Origin: Calditrichia bacterium
GTDB taxonomy: Bacteria > Calditrichota > Calditrichia > RBG-13-44-9 > J075
Length of the DNA: 64,000 bases
Assembly: GCA_028284445.1 (NCBI GenBank)
Contig: JANQRS010000050.1
Span: forward strand, 1 to 64,000
Reading direction: 5' to 3'
A program made the translations under genes and the position numbers. Shown in pieces: positions 16,420-23,390 of this stretch (the stretch's first letter is position 1; each line of letters begins with the position of its first letter). A model generated the notes under the pieces. It had not been told where the DNA came from. It worked only from the letters and a program-made list of their open reading frames with translations, and made no database searches.

Positions 16420-17040
16420 TTACCCCTCCTTGCTTTCTGCTTCTTCAACGGTTTCAGCCGCTTCTTCTACCGCTTCCGTTGCTTCTTCTGCAACCGCCTC
16501 TGCGGTATCTGCTGCCTTTTCAGCCGCTTCTTCCACAACTTCTTTTGCTTCCGCTACAACTTCTTCCGTTGCCGGTTTTTCTTCCGCTGCGGGTTTCTCT
16601 TCAGTTGCCTTGGCTTCTTCAGCAGGTTTTTCTTCTTTTGGTTCTTCTACCGGCTTGCCGGCGCCTCTGCGCGGCGGACCACCATGCCCGCGTGCATCGT
16701 TGCCTTTCATGCGCTTGGCATTCATTTCACGCTGAATCAGCTCTTTCTTGGTTACTACGTAGGTCAGGTAACGCAGAACGCGATCATTCAGGCGATATTC
16801 AGCTTCGATGGTTGCCGGAATATTCAGATGGCTGTTTGCGGAAAATTCGATTTCGACATAGAAGGCGCTGGTGCGGCCTTTAATCGGGTAGGCGAGGCGT
16901 TTCTTGCCCCAGGGGTTGGTTCTCTTGATGACACCACCATGATCCTCAATAAGCTGCTGAATACGACTGGTAATCGTATCAACTTCTTCCGGGTTCTGGG
17001 AAATGTCAACAATGAAAATAGTACAATAGAGCTTTTCCAT
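16420..17040 (-). CDS. rpsF: Small ribosomal subunit protein S6 with long Ala/Glu-rich tail
   Basis: Residues 1-95 are a normal S6 (ferredoxin-like fold: YCTIFIVDISQNPEEV, WGKKRLAYPIKG, RVLRYLTYVV). A basic linker (about 96-130) follows, then about 75 residues composed almost entirely of Ala, Glu, Val, Thr and Lys in near-repeats such as AEEKPA and VEEAAE. The total of 206 residues is about twice the usual S6 length. Acidic C-terminal extensions of S6 exist (E. coli S6 carries a short poly-Glu tail), but this is unusually long. AAAGGAG precedes the ATG. First gene of rpsF-rpsR-rplI. Confidence 0.95.
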   Translation of the reverse strand: MEKLYCTIFIVDISQNPEEVDTITSRIQQLIEDHGGVIKRTNPWGKKRLAYPIKGRTSAFYVEIEFSANSHLNIPATIEAEYRLNDRVLRYLTYVVTKKELIQREMNAKRMKGNDARGHGGPPRRGAGKPVEEPKEEKPAEEAKATEEKPAAEEKPATEEVVAEAKEVVEEAAEKAADTAEAVAEEATEAVEEAAETVEEAESKEG

Positions 17041-17363
17041 TGTTTCTCCTTTGGTCTAATGGCCCCGCAACTGGTCTTGCGGAGCAGGATAATGGGTTAT
17101 GCTTACCAGAGCTAACCAAGGTAAGGAACGACGCTGCGCTATACAAGAGGGAAATTAAAAAGATAGTGGCAGTCGGCAGTGGCAGTTGGCAGTGAAAGAA
17201 TTGAAAAATGAAGAATGAAAAATGAAGAATGAAAAATGTTCTCTTTTCTACTCACGAAGCTATTCTCATTAGATTCGTCTACCGCCTACCGCCTACCGCG
17301 CTTGATCTTCTCAACAATTTTCGATAGCTTTATGCGGAGTTAACTCAAAGATAAAAGGCTGTT
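17041..17363. repeat. Intergenic region holding three different period-7 arrays
   Basis: This 320-base gap between divergent rpsF and the small zinc-finger gene contains short arrays of different sequence but near-constant period. GGCAGTN runs at 17168-17194 (one unit is 6 bases). GAAAAAT/GAAGAAT alternate for five units at 17203-17237. Three units of CTACCGC lie at 17279-17299. The rest is AT-rich and should hold both promoters. I see no further gene. Confidence 0.85.
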
Positions 17364-17558
17364 ATGGGCTTAATCGTCAGACTGGTCGTATTTGCAATTC
17401 TTGCCTATGTGGTATATGCAATTTATAAGGAGTTTGCGGGCAATCGCGGTTCCCGCCGTTGTCAAAAGTGTGAGGGCAATGGCTTCTGGCGGGCCGCCAG
17501 GGGAGAAAAGCAGACCTGCGATGTTTGTAAAGGCGCAGGGCGCGTGCCGAAATATTGA
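17364..17558 (+). CDS. Small membrane-anchored protein with DnaJ-type zinc-finger motifs
   Basis: A 64-residue protein with one N-terminal membrane helix (about 4-22). A cytoplasmic or periplasmic tail follows with two CxxCxGxG-like motifs, CQKCEGNGF and CDVCKGAGR, the signature of the DnaJ cysteine-rich zinc domain. Two motifs can bind one zinc ion, so this is half of the DnaJ module on a membrane anchor, without a J domain. The ATG follows a weak ribosome site. It stands alone between repeat-rich gaps. Small proteins of this design exist in many bacteria with unknown function. Confidence 0.8.
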   Translation: MGLIVRLVVFAILAYVVYAIYKEFAGNRGSRRCQKCEGNGFWRAARGEKQTCDVCKGAGRVPKY

Positions 17559-17566
17559 GGTCGGTT

Positions 17567-17818
17567 TTTTGACAGGATTAACGAGATCGACATGATAAAG
17601 ACCTAAACCTTTTGACACAGATACACACAGATTTCCACGGATAGAAAATAAGAGAAACCCACCCCTAAATCTCCCCGGGATGGGATTTAGGGGCGGGTTT
17701 AGAGTTGCGCGATTTACATTTCTATTTGTGGAAATCTGCTAAGATCCGCGTTCATCTGTGTCGAAGGGGCGTGTCTTTTCTTTAAAATCTTGTCAATCCT
17801 GTTAATCCTGTCAAGAAA
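17567..17818. repeat. Nested imperfect inverted repeat of about 250 bases
   Basis: The left arm runs TTTTTTGACAGGATTAAC, then GACACAGATACACACAG, then ATTTCCAC. The right arm gives the complements in mirror order: GTGGAAAT, then TCATCTGTGTC, then GTTAATCCTGTCAAGAAA. In the middle lies a copy of the GC-rich palindrome family (17655-17700). No ORF of note lies inside. The structure resembles a MITE or a composite of dispersed repeat words. It occupies the gap between the convergent zinc-finger gene and hppA. Confidence 0.75.
17655..17700. repeat. GC-rich palindrome, divergent copy at the centre of the nested repeat
   Basis: AAACCCACCCCTAAATC and GATTTAGGGGCGGGTTT face each other around a CCCGGG centre. 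Layout and size (46 bases) resemble the copies at 7251, 24842, 28429 and 51333, but the arm sequence differs. Confidence 0.8.
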
Positions 17819-17845
17819 ACAGCCGTTCCCTGGCGGAAACGGCTG
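17816..17845 (-). terminator. Intrinsic terminator of hppA
   Basis: On the minus strand, CAGCCGTT pairs with AACGGCTG around a 10-base loop and is followed by TTTT. It lies 30 bases beyond the hppA stop codon. Confidence 0.85.
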
Positions 17846-17874
17846 CAAAAATTTACCAATGATGTTACCTGGAA

Positions 17875-20073
17875 TTAGATCAACGGTGCGATAACCAGCG
17901 CGACAACGCTCATTAGCTTGATAAGGATGTTCAGGGACGGACCGGATGTATCTTTGAACGGATCACCTACGGTGTCGCCAACAACTGCGGCCTTATGGGC
18001 CTCAGACCCCTTCATCAGTTTCTCGCCGCCGGCGTCGAAGCCTTCTTCGATCATCTTCTTGGCATTGTCCCATGCGCCACCGGCGTTGGACTGGAAGAGC
18101 GCCATCAATACACCGGCAACGGTTGTTCCTGCAAGCAGACCGCCTAGCATTTGGTAGCCGCCAATGAATCCCATCAATACCGGAACGATAACCGCAATCA
18201 AGCCGGGAATACGCATTTCACGAATCGATGATTCGGTGGAGATAGCAACACACTTGCCGTATTCGGCCTTGCCGTCTGCCGCTTCAAAAGTTGCCTGATC
18301 GTCTTTCGACCACTTGTCGAAGTCTTTGCCTTCGTTCTTGTTCATCACGTCCAGGGCTGCTTTCAATTCCGGAATCGCCTTGAACTGACGACGCACTTCT
18401 TCAATCATCGCCATCGCTGCACGGCCAACCGCCTGCATTGAGAGCGCCGAGAACAGGAAGGGCAACATGCCGCCGATAAAGAGAGCCGCCATTACCTTCG
18501 GGTCAGTAATGTTGATGGAACCAATATCTTCGCCCGGATGGCTCAGCTTATACGAAGTCAAGAATGCAGCGAATAGGGCAAGAGCGGTCAAAGCCGCAGA
18601 ACCGATTGCGAAGCCTTTGCCAATCGCAGCTGTGGTGTTACCAACGGCGTCCAGCTTGTCTGTGCGCTGACGAACTTCCGGAGGCAATTCACTCATTTCA
18701 GCAATACCACCGGCATTATCCGAAATCGGACCGTATGCATCTACTGCCAACTGGATACCGGTGTTGGAAAGCATACCAACCGCAGCAATGGCAATACCAT
18801 AAAGACCGGCAAAATAATGAGCGCCGAGAATCGCGGCAGCAATAATAACGATCGGAATCGCTGTGGAAATCATACCCACGCCAAGACCGGCAATGATATT
18901 GGTCGCCGAACCGGTTACCGACTGACGCACAATTGATTCGACCGGACCAGTACCGGTGCCGGTGTAATATTCGGTAATTTTACCAATAGCCAAACCAGAA
19001 GCAAGACCGATAAGAATCGCGTAAAAAACGCCCATTGCCGAATATTCTGTGCCGCCCATTGTCCAGCTGCCGGGCAGGATGTTCGTAACAATAAAGAAGG
19101 TAATTACGAGAAGGATCAATGCTGATCCGAATTCACCTTTGTTCAAGGCTGTGTGCGGATCGCCGCCTTCTTTCACCTTAACGGCAAAAGTACCAAGAAT
19201 CGAGGTGACGATACCAGCGCTGGCGAGCAATAATGGCAGTAAAACTGCATTCAGTCCACCAAGACTGTTGGAGGCTTCGAAACCATTCAGGCCCATAAAA
19301 GCTGCGCCTAAAACCATGGTACCAATAATCGAACCAACGTAGGATTCGAAAAGGTCCGCGCCCATACCGGCAACGTCACCAACGTTGTCACCAACGTTAT
19401 CAGCAATTGTGGCAGGGTTCAATGGATGATCTTCCGGGATACCGGCTTCAACTTTACCAACCAGGTCTGCGCCAACGTCAGCTGCCTTGGTGTAAATACC
19501 GCCCCCAACACGGGCAAACAGTGCAATTGAGGAAGCGCCGAACGAAAATCCGGTAACAACGGTAATGACCTTGGTCAGGTTGGCTGCGTCGGTGCCAAAG
19601 ATGCCACCGAAGATCCAGAACAATGCCCCAAGCCCGAACACGCCCAGGCCAACCACGCCGAGACCCATAACGGAACCGCCGGCAAAGGCAATTTCCAGGG
19701 CCTTCCCGAGGCCGTCACGCGCAGCGTTAGTGGTGCGAACGTTCGCCTTGGTAGCCACGCGCATGCCGATAAAGCCGGCCAGTGCTGAGCTAATCGCACC
19801 CACAATAAAGGACACCGCTACATAGGGGCTTGATTGCGGATTGTTCATACCGCCGAGAAATAAGAGAACCGCAACAGCGGCTACGAAAATCCCCAGAATG
19901 CGATACTCTGCTTTCAGGAAAGCCATCGCGCCTTCGGCGATATGCTCGGAGATCTTTTTCATTTTGTCACTGCCAACATCCTGCTTGGCGACCCAGCCGG
20001 ACTTCCAAAATGTATAGGCCAGACCCAGCAAGCCAGCAGCGATACTGGCAATTACTAGCGTTTGAGATGTCAA
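17875..20073 (-). CDS. hppA: Membrane-bound ion-pumping pyrophosphatase, K+-dependent type
   Basis: An integral membrane protein of 732 residues with about 16 helices that couples pyrophosphate hydrolysis to H+ or Na+ export. Signatures are KAADVGADLVGK and the Asp-rich DNVGDNVGDVAGMGADLFE near residues 200-240, the second site DAYGPISDNAGGIAEM near 455, and GDTVGDPFKDTSGPS near the end. In GNTTAAIGKG the Ala and Gly at the positions that discriminate subclasses mark the K+-dependent group. Whether it pumps H+ or Na+ I cannot decide. The start is TTG at 20073 behind AGGAGGA. It lies 20 bases after pth and probably shares its transcript. Confidence 0.97.
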   Translation of the reverse strand: MTSQTLVIASIAAGLLGLAYTFWKSGWVAKQDVGSDKMKKISEHIAEGAMAFLKAEYRILGIFVAAVAVLLFLGGMNNPQSSPYVAVSFIVGAISSALAGFIGMRVATKANVRTTNAARDGLGKALEIAFAGGSVMGLGVVGLGVFGLGALFWIFGGIFGTDAANLTKVITVVTGFSFGASSIALFARVGGGIYTKAADVGADLVGKVEAGIPEDHPLNPATIADNVGDNVGDVAGMGADLFESYVGSIIGTMVLGAAFMGLNGFEASNSLGGLNAVLLPLLLASAGIVTSILGTFAVKVKEGGDPHTALNKGEFGSALILLVITFFIVTNILPGSWTMGGTEYSAMGVFYAILIGLASGLAIGKITEYYTGTGTGPVESIVRQSVTGSATNIIAGLGVGMISTAIPIVIIAAAILGAHYFAGLYGIAIAAVGMLSNTGIQLAVDAYGPISDNAGGIAEMSELPPEVRQRTDKLDAVGNTTAAIGKGFAIGSAALTALALFAAFLTSYKLSHPGEDIGSINITDPKVMAALFIGGMLPFLFSALSMQAVGRAAMAMIEEVRRQFKAIPELKAALDVMNKNEGKDFDKWSKDDQATFEAADGKAEYGKCVAISTESSIREMRIPGLIAVIVPVLMGFIGGYQMLGGLLAGTTVAGVLMALFQSNAGGAWDNAKKMIEEGFDAGGEKLMKGSEAHKAAVVGDTVGDPFKDTSGPSLNILIKLMSVVALVIAPLI

Positions 20074-20093
20074 TGTTTCTCCTCCTGTAGATA

Positions 20094-20666
20094 TTATGAG
20101 CTTGAGAAATCCCTATTAAAGTCGTTCATTGTTGCACTAATTCCATTTTTCACAAATGATTCTATTGCTTCAGCTGATCTGTCAATAATAAAAGGCAGTT
20201 CTTTCGTTTCTTCTCGGTTAAAGGGGGATAAAACATGGTTTTTCGCATTGGAGAACTGATTTCCTATACCAATACGAAGTCGGGCAATATCATTTGTGTG
20301 TAGTAGGCGGAAGATCGATTTGAGTCCATTTTGTCCGCCAGCGCTTCCAGATGGCCGAAGTCGCAGAGTGCCAAAGGGAATGTTAAAGTCATCAACTACA
20401 ATTAGAATTCGGGTTAGGTCCTCAACCTTATAGAACTCCACAACCTGGCGAACGGCTTCGCCACTTAAGTTCATATATGTTGTGGGTTTTACAAGTAAGG
20501 TAGGATGACCACCGATAGTTATTTTTGATGCCAGGAAGCGGCCTTTTCCTTTTCGGAATTGACCGCTGTTTTCTTCACTCATCTTTTCGACCGCCATAAA
20601 CCCAACGTTATGGCGGGTCTTCAGATATTTGTCCCCGGGATTGCCGAGACCAATTACAAAATACAA
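20094..20666 (-). CDS. pth: Peptidyl-tRNA hydrolase
   Basis: Releases tRNA from prematurely dropped peptidyl-tRNA. The 190-residue protein has GLGNPG at the N-terminus, the catalytic His in TRHNVGF, VKPTTYMNLSG near 60, and VVDDFNIPFG with the conserved Asp near 90. The start is TTG at 20666 with a GGGGGAG ribosome site 8 bases away. It follows rplY by 39 bases, the common bacterial rplY-pth arrangement, and is followed by hppA. Confidence 0.97.
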   Translation of the reverse strand: MYFVIGLGNPGDKYLKTRHNVGFMAVEKMSEENSGQFRKGKGRFLASKITIGGHPTLLVKPTTYMNLSGEAVRQVVEFYKVEDLTRILIVVDDFNIPFGTLRLRPSGSAGGQNGLKSIFRLLHTNDIARLRIGIGNQFSNAKNHVLSPFNREETKELPFIIDRSAEAIESFVKNGISATMNDFNRDFSSS

Positions 20667-20705
20667 GTCACAACTCCCCCTGCATGAAGCATTTGCCGAA
20701 GCTCA

Positions 20706-21344
20706 TTACTCCTCGGAGTCATCTCCGCCGGCTTCATCTTCTGCTCCTTCTTCACCTTCTTCGCCCTCTTCGTCTTCATCAGCAGCAGATATTTCAGCCT
20801 TGGCAAGTTCGAGAAGCGCGACGGTGCTTGTCTCGGAAGCGAGAATGGTTATGTTTTCGAACGAGAGGTCACTGACGTGCAGAGCATCTCCAACATTCAT
20901 TTCGCTGATATCGACTTCAAGATAATCCGGCAAGTCCTTTGGAAAACATTCGATATCCAGTTCACGTAATACTTGTGAGAGAATGCCGCCGAATTTTGTG
21001 CCGGCCGGGGTTCCCTTAAGCACCAGCGGAACAGTTGTCTGCATTTTCTCGCCCATTTTTACGCCCTGGAAATCGATGTGGATAACCTGGTCAGTAATGG
21101 GGTCGAATTGAACGTCCTTTACAACACATTTAAAGGGTTCCTTGACGCCTTTTACTTTCAGATCTATCAAGCCATAGGCATTGTTCAGGAAGTTCGTCAG
21201 GGTCAAGCTGTCAAAAGCGATGGCGGCAGCATCATCGCCGCCCATGTAAACGACGCCGGGAACTTGCCCAGCTCGCCGCATGCGACGGGCTATGGCGGAC
21301 CCGAATTCAGTCCGAGGTAATGCGTCTAATTGAATCGTAGCCAT
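20706..21344 (-). CDS. rplY: Large ribosomal subunit protein L25, CTC-type
   Basis: Binds 5S rRNA. This is the long general-stress CTC form (212 residues). An N-terminal L25 domain (about 1-92, with the GxVPGVVY-like GQVPGVVYMGG near 28) is followed by a beta-rich TL5-type C-terminal domain containing PLVLKGTPAGTKFGG and DLPDYLEVDIS. The final 25 residues are almost all Glu, Asp, Gly and Ala. A good AAGGAG site precedes the ATG. tRNA-Gln lies 83 bases upstream on the same strand. Confidence 0.95.
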   Translation of the reverse strand: MATIQLDALPRTEFGSAIARRMRRAGQVPGVVYMGGDDAAAIAFDSLTLTNFLNNAYGLIDLKVKGVKEPFKCVVKDVQFDPITDQVIHIDFQGVKMGEKMQTTVPLVLKGTPAGTKFGGILSQVLRELDIECFPKDLPDYLEVDISEMNVGDALHVSDLSFENITILASETSTVALLELAKAEISAADEDEEGEEGEEGAEDEAGGDDSEE

Positions 21345-21427
21345 TTTATTCTCCTTGCTAAAAAACTAAAAAATGCAAGTAGAAACCTCTACTTGCACAT
21401 TCGGGTCGAACGACCGGTAAATAGTTG

Positions 21428-21499
21428 CTGGCGTGCAAGGATTCGAACCTTGGAATGCCGGGACCAAAACCCGGTGCCTTACCACTTGGCTACACGCCA
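21428..21499 (-). tRNA. tRNA-Gln (anticodon TTG)
   Basis: A 72-base cloverleaf. The acceptor stem TGGCGTG pairs with CACGCCA, with discriminator G. The D-arm contains GCCAAGTGGTAAGGC. The anticodon stem CCGGG/CCCGG encloses the loop TTTTGGT, so positions 34-36 read TTG for CAA codons. The T-arm holds GGTTCGAATCC. The 3' CCA is not encoded (CAA follows). It sits upstream of rplY on the same strand and may be cotranscribed. Confidence 0.97.
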
Positions 21500-22065
21500 G
21501 TCAAGACGTTGAATAGCATAGCTATTCAGCTAAATCGGGCGTCAATATAATAATTGTCAAAAGTGTTGTCAAGTTCTATGAGAAAAATAGGCAAATCTGC
21601 AAATCTGCCATAGCGATAAACGGTTGAATGGTCGAATAGTTGATTCATTACTGTCCTTTCCTGCCGACAGCTAACCGCTAACCGTCTTTTCAATCTTCAA
21701 TCTTCAATTGTCATTCGTCATTCGACATTCTTCATTTGTCATTCGTCATTCGTCATTTGTCATTCTTCATTTGTCATTCGTCATTCGTCATTTCATCCGC
21801 TGCTACTGCCAACGGGAATTCAGTTCTTTGTCGCCCAATAAAAACCTATCGTAAAAATGGTGAGCAGACGGAGTCGGGAGACTGGAAACGACACGGTAGC
21901 AAATGCCCGAAAGTGCGGTTATTATTGGCTTCGAACATACTTGTTCACTCTAAATATACTCACGAATTATTTTTATTTTTTTTCTGGTGTTTAATATTTG
22001 AAAAATTTATATTTAGGTCCCTTTCAACAAAACACCTCTTTTTGTAAAAAATTTATAACTAAAAA
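21500..22065. repeat. Intergenic region with a 12-unit degenerate heptamer array
   Basis: A gap of more than 700 bases between tRNA-Gln and the sigma-factor gene. At 21710-21793 there are 12 units of GTCATTC and its one- or two-base variants (GTCATTT, TTCATTT, GACATTC), all exactly 7 bases long. Just upstream are two-unit runs of CTAACCG (21671-21684) and CTTCAAT (about 21693-21707). A direct repeat CAAATCTG lies near 21592. ORFs read through the array are repeats in translation and not genes. The rest is AT-rich. Confidence 0.85.
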
Positions 22066-22081
22066 TGTGATCTGGCTCACC
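22066..22081. promoter_or_regulatory. CRP/FNR-family-like operator upstream of the sigma factor
   Basis: TGTGATCTGGCTCACC matches the CRP consensus TGTGA-N6-TCACA in nine of ten conserved positions and is flanked by A- and T-rich bases. Its centre lies about 80 bases upstream of the start expected from the promoter at 22120-22148, a distance compatible with class I activation. No CRP-family gene is in the window. Confidence 0.5.
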
Positions 22082-22119
22082 TTTGCTTCAAAAAAATGTC
22101 TATATCGACAATTTTTTCT

Positions 22120-22148
22120 TTGACTTAAGGCATTTCATGTATTATATT
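22120..22148 (+). promoter_or_regulatory. Sigma-70-type promoter for the sigma-factor gene
   Basis: TTGACT at 22120-22125, a 17-base spacer and TATATT at 22143-22148 give a near-consensus promoter about 65 bases upstream of the coding start. The predicted transcript start is near 22155. Confidence 0.7.
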
Positions 22149-22212
22149 TTTCACCGTATCTTCGATCTACTACATTGTTTTTCCTCAGTTTAACTAAAGT
22201 TAAGGATGCTGC

Positions 22213-23067
22213 ATGGCACAAGAACTACGGTTAACCCGCCACAATCATCGTTACTCCCTGGAAAAATATTTGGACGAAATCAGTCAGATTCCCCTGTTAA
22301 AGCCGGCCGAAGAGATCGACTTGACAATGAGAATCAAAAAAGGCGAGCAGGACGCTCTCCACAAGCTGATTCGTGCAAATCTCCGCTTTGTCGTCAAAGT
22401 GGCGAAAGAGTATCAGAACCAGGGCCTTCCATTGACGGATTTGATTAACGAAGGCAATTTGGGGCTTATCAAGGCTGCGAAGCGCTTTGATGAAACCCGT
22501 GGATTCAAGTTTATTTCGTACGCTGTATGGTGGATTCGTCAATCCATTCTCAAGTCCCTGGCAGAACATTCCCGCGTGGTAAGACTCCCGTTAAATCGCG
22601 TTGGTTTGATCAGCAAGGTAAACCAGCAGGTAAGAGAGCTGGAACAGAAGTACAATCGTGAGCCATCCTTCGACGAGATCAGTCGGGAAATGGACGTATC
22701 CATTCCGGATATCTCCGAAGCGATGAGCAGCAGCGCCTTCCATTTATCACTGGACCAACCCATCAATCGTTCCGAAGACGGCACCATGAAAGAGATCATC
22801 CGTAATCCGGATAGCAAAATGCCTGACGGAGATTTGGTTATTGAGTCCCTTCAGCAGGAAATTCGCCGGGTATTGAAATCCCTGACTTCCCGCGAAGAAA
22901 AAATTATCAAGATGTATTTTGGCGTTGACTATGAGCGTCCCTATACCCTGGAGGAGATAGGAGAACGACTTTGCCTGACACGCGAACGCGTCCGTCAGAT
23001 CAAGGAACGCGCACTTAGTCGCCTCAGACATCAATCCCGCTCGCAAAATTTGCGGCTCTTCCTGTAA
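22213..23067 (+). CDS. RpoD/SigA-like RNA polymerase sigma factor lacking region 1.1
   Basis: A 284-residue sigma-70 protein. Region 1.2 includes YLDEISQIPLLKPAEE. Region 2 contains LIRANLRFVVKVAKEY, GNLGLIKAAKRFDETRGFKFISYAVWWIRQSI (the -10 and melting segment). Region 3 follows, and region 4 ends in YTLEEIGERLCLTRERVRQIKERALSRLR. It lacks region 1.1 and the large non-conserved insert of E. coli RpoD. Short RpoD proteins of this kind are the primary sigma factor in Bacteroidota and relatives, so this may be the housekeeping factor; a group 2 factor is the alternative. It stands alone behind its own promoter. Confidence 0.93.
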   Translation: MAQELRLTRHNHRYSLEKYLDEISQIPLLKPAEEIDLTMRIKKGEQDALHKLIRANLRFVVKVAKEYQNQGLPLTDLINEGNLGLIKAAKRFDETRGFKFISYAVWWIRQSILKSLAEHSRVVRLPLNRVGLISKVNQQVRELEQKYNREPSFDEISREMDVSIPDISEAMSSSAFHLSLDQPINRSEDGTMKEIIRNPDSKMPDGDLVIESLQQEIRRVLKSLTSREEKIIKMYFGVDYERPYTLEEIGERLCLTRERVRQIKERALSRLRHQSRSQNLRLFL

Positions 23068-23390
23068 ATCTTTTCAAAACAATCTGTCGATCTGCCCTCT
23101 CGCGAGGTAAGAGGCCGAAACTGCATATGTGATAAAATCTACAATGTCTGTCATTGTTGGATTTTATCACATATATTCTAAAGTTTCTGACCTAAATTAT
23201 GATAATGAGTGAGAAGGAAAGCGGTTTGGGTGGTGACTCAAATCTCCAGTTCGAGAGATCTCCAATACAATTATCCCATCATCCCAGAGTCTGGTAACTG
23301 ACTGCACTGACCAGTGCAAACGCTGATATCCGTCTCCTTGCCAATTCCAGAAATCATACTAAAGACAGCAGTCGTGGAGGTAATTAGCAG
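23068..23390. other. Intergenic region with a 50-base hairpin
   Basis: The 323 bases between the sigma factor and the phosphohexomutase hold a striking inverted repeat at 23125-23174. ATATGTGATAAAATC and its exact complement form 15 pairs. After a small bulge, ACAATG/CATTGT add 6 more pairs around a 5-base loop. There is no T-tract, so a simple intrinsic terminator is not supported. The rest holds no recognisable gene. Confidence 0.85.

Noticed and set aside
21736..22047. 103-codon plus-strand ORF before the sigma factor
   Set aside because: Its first part is the translated GTCATTC array, and the remainder has no domain and covers the promoter region.
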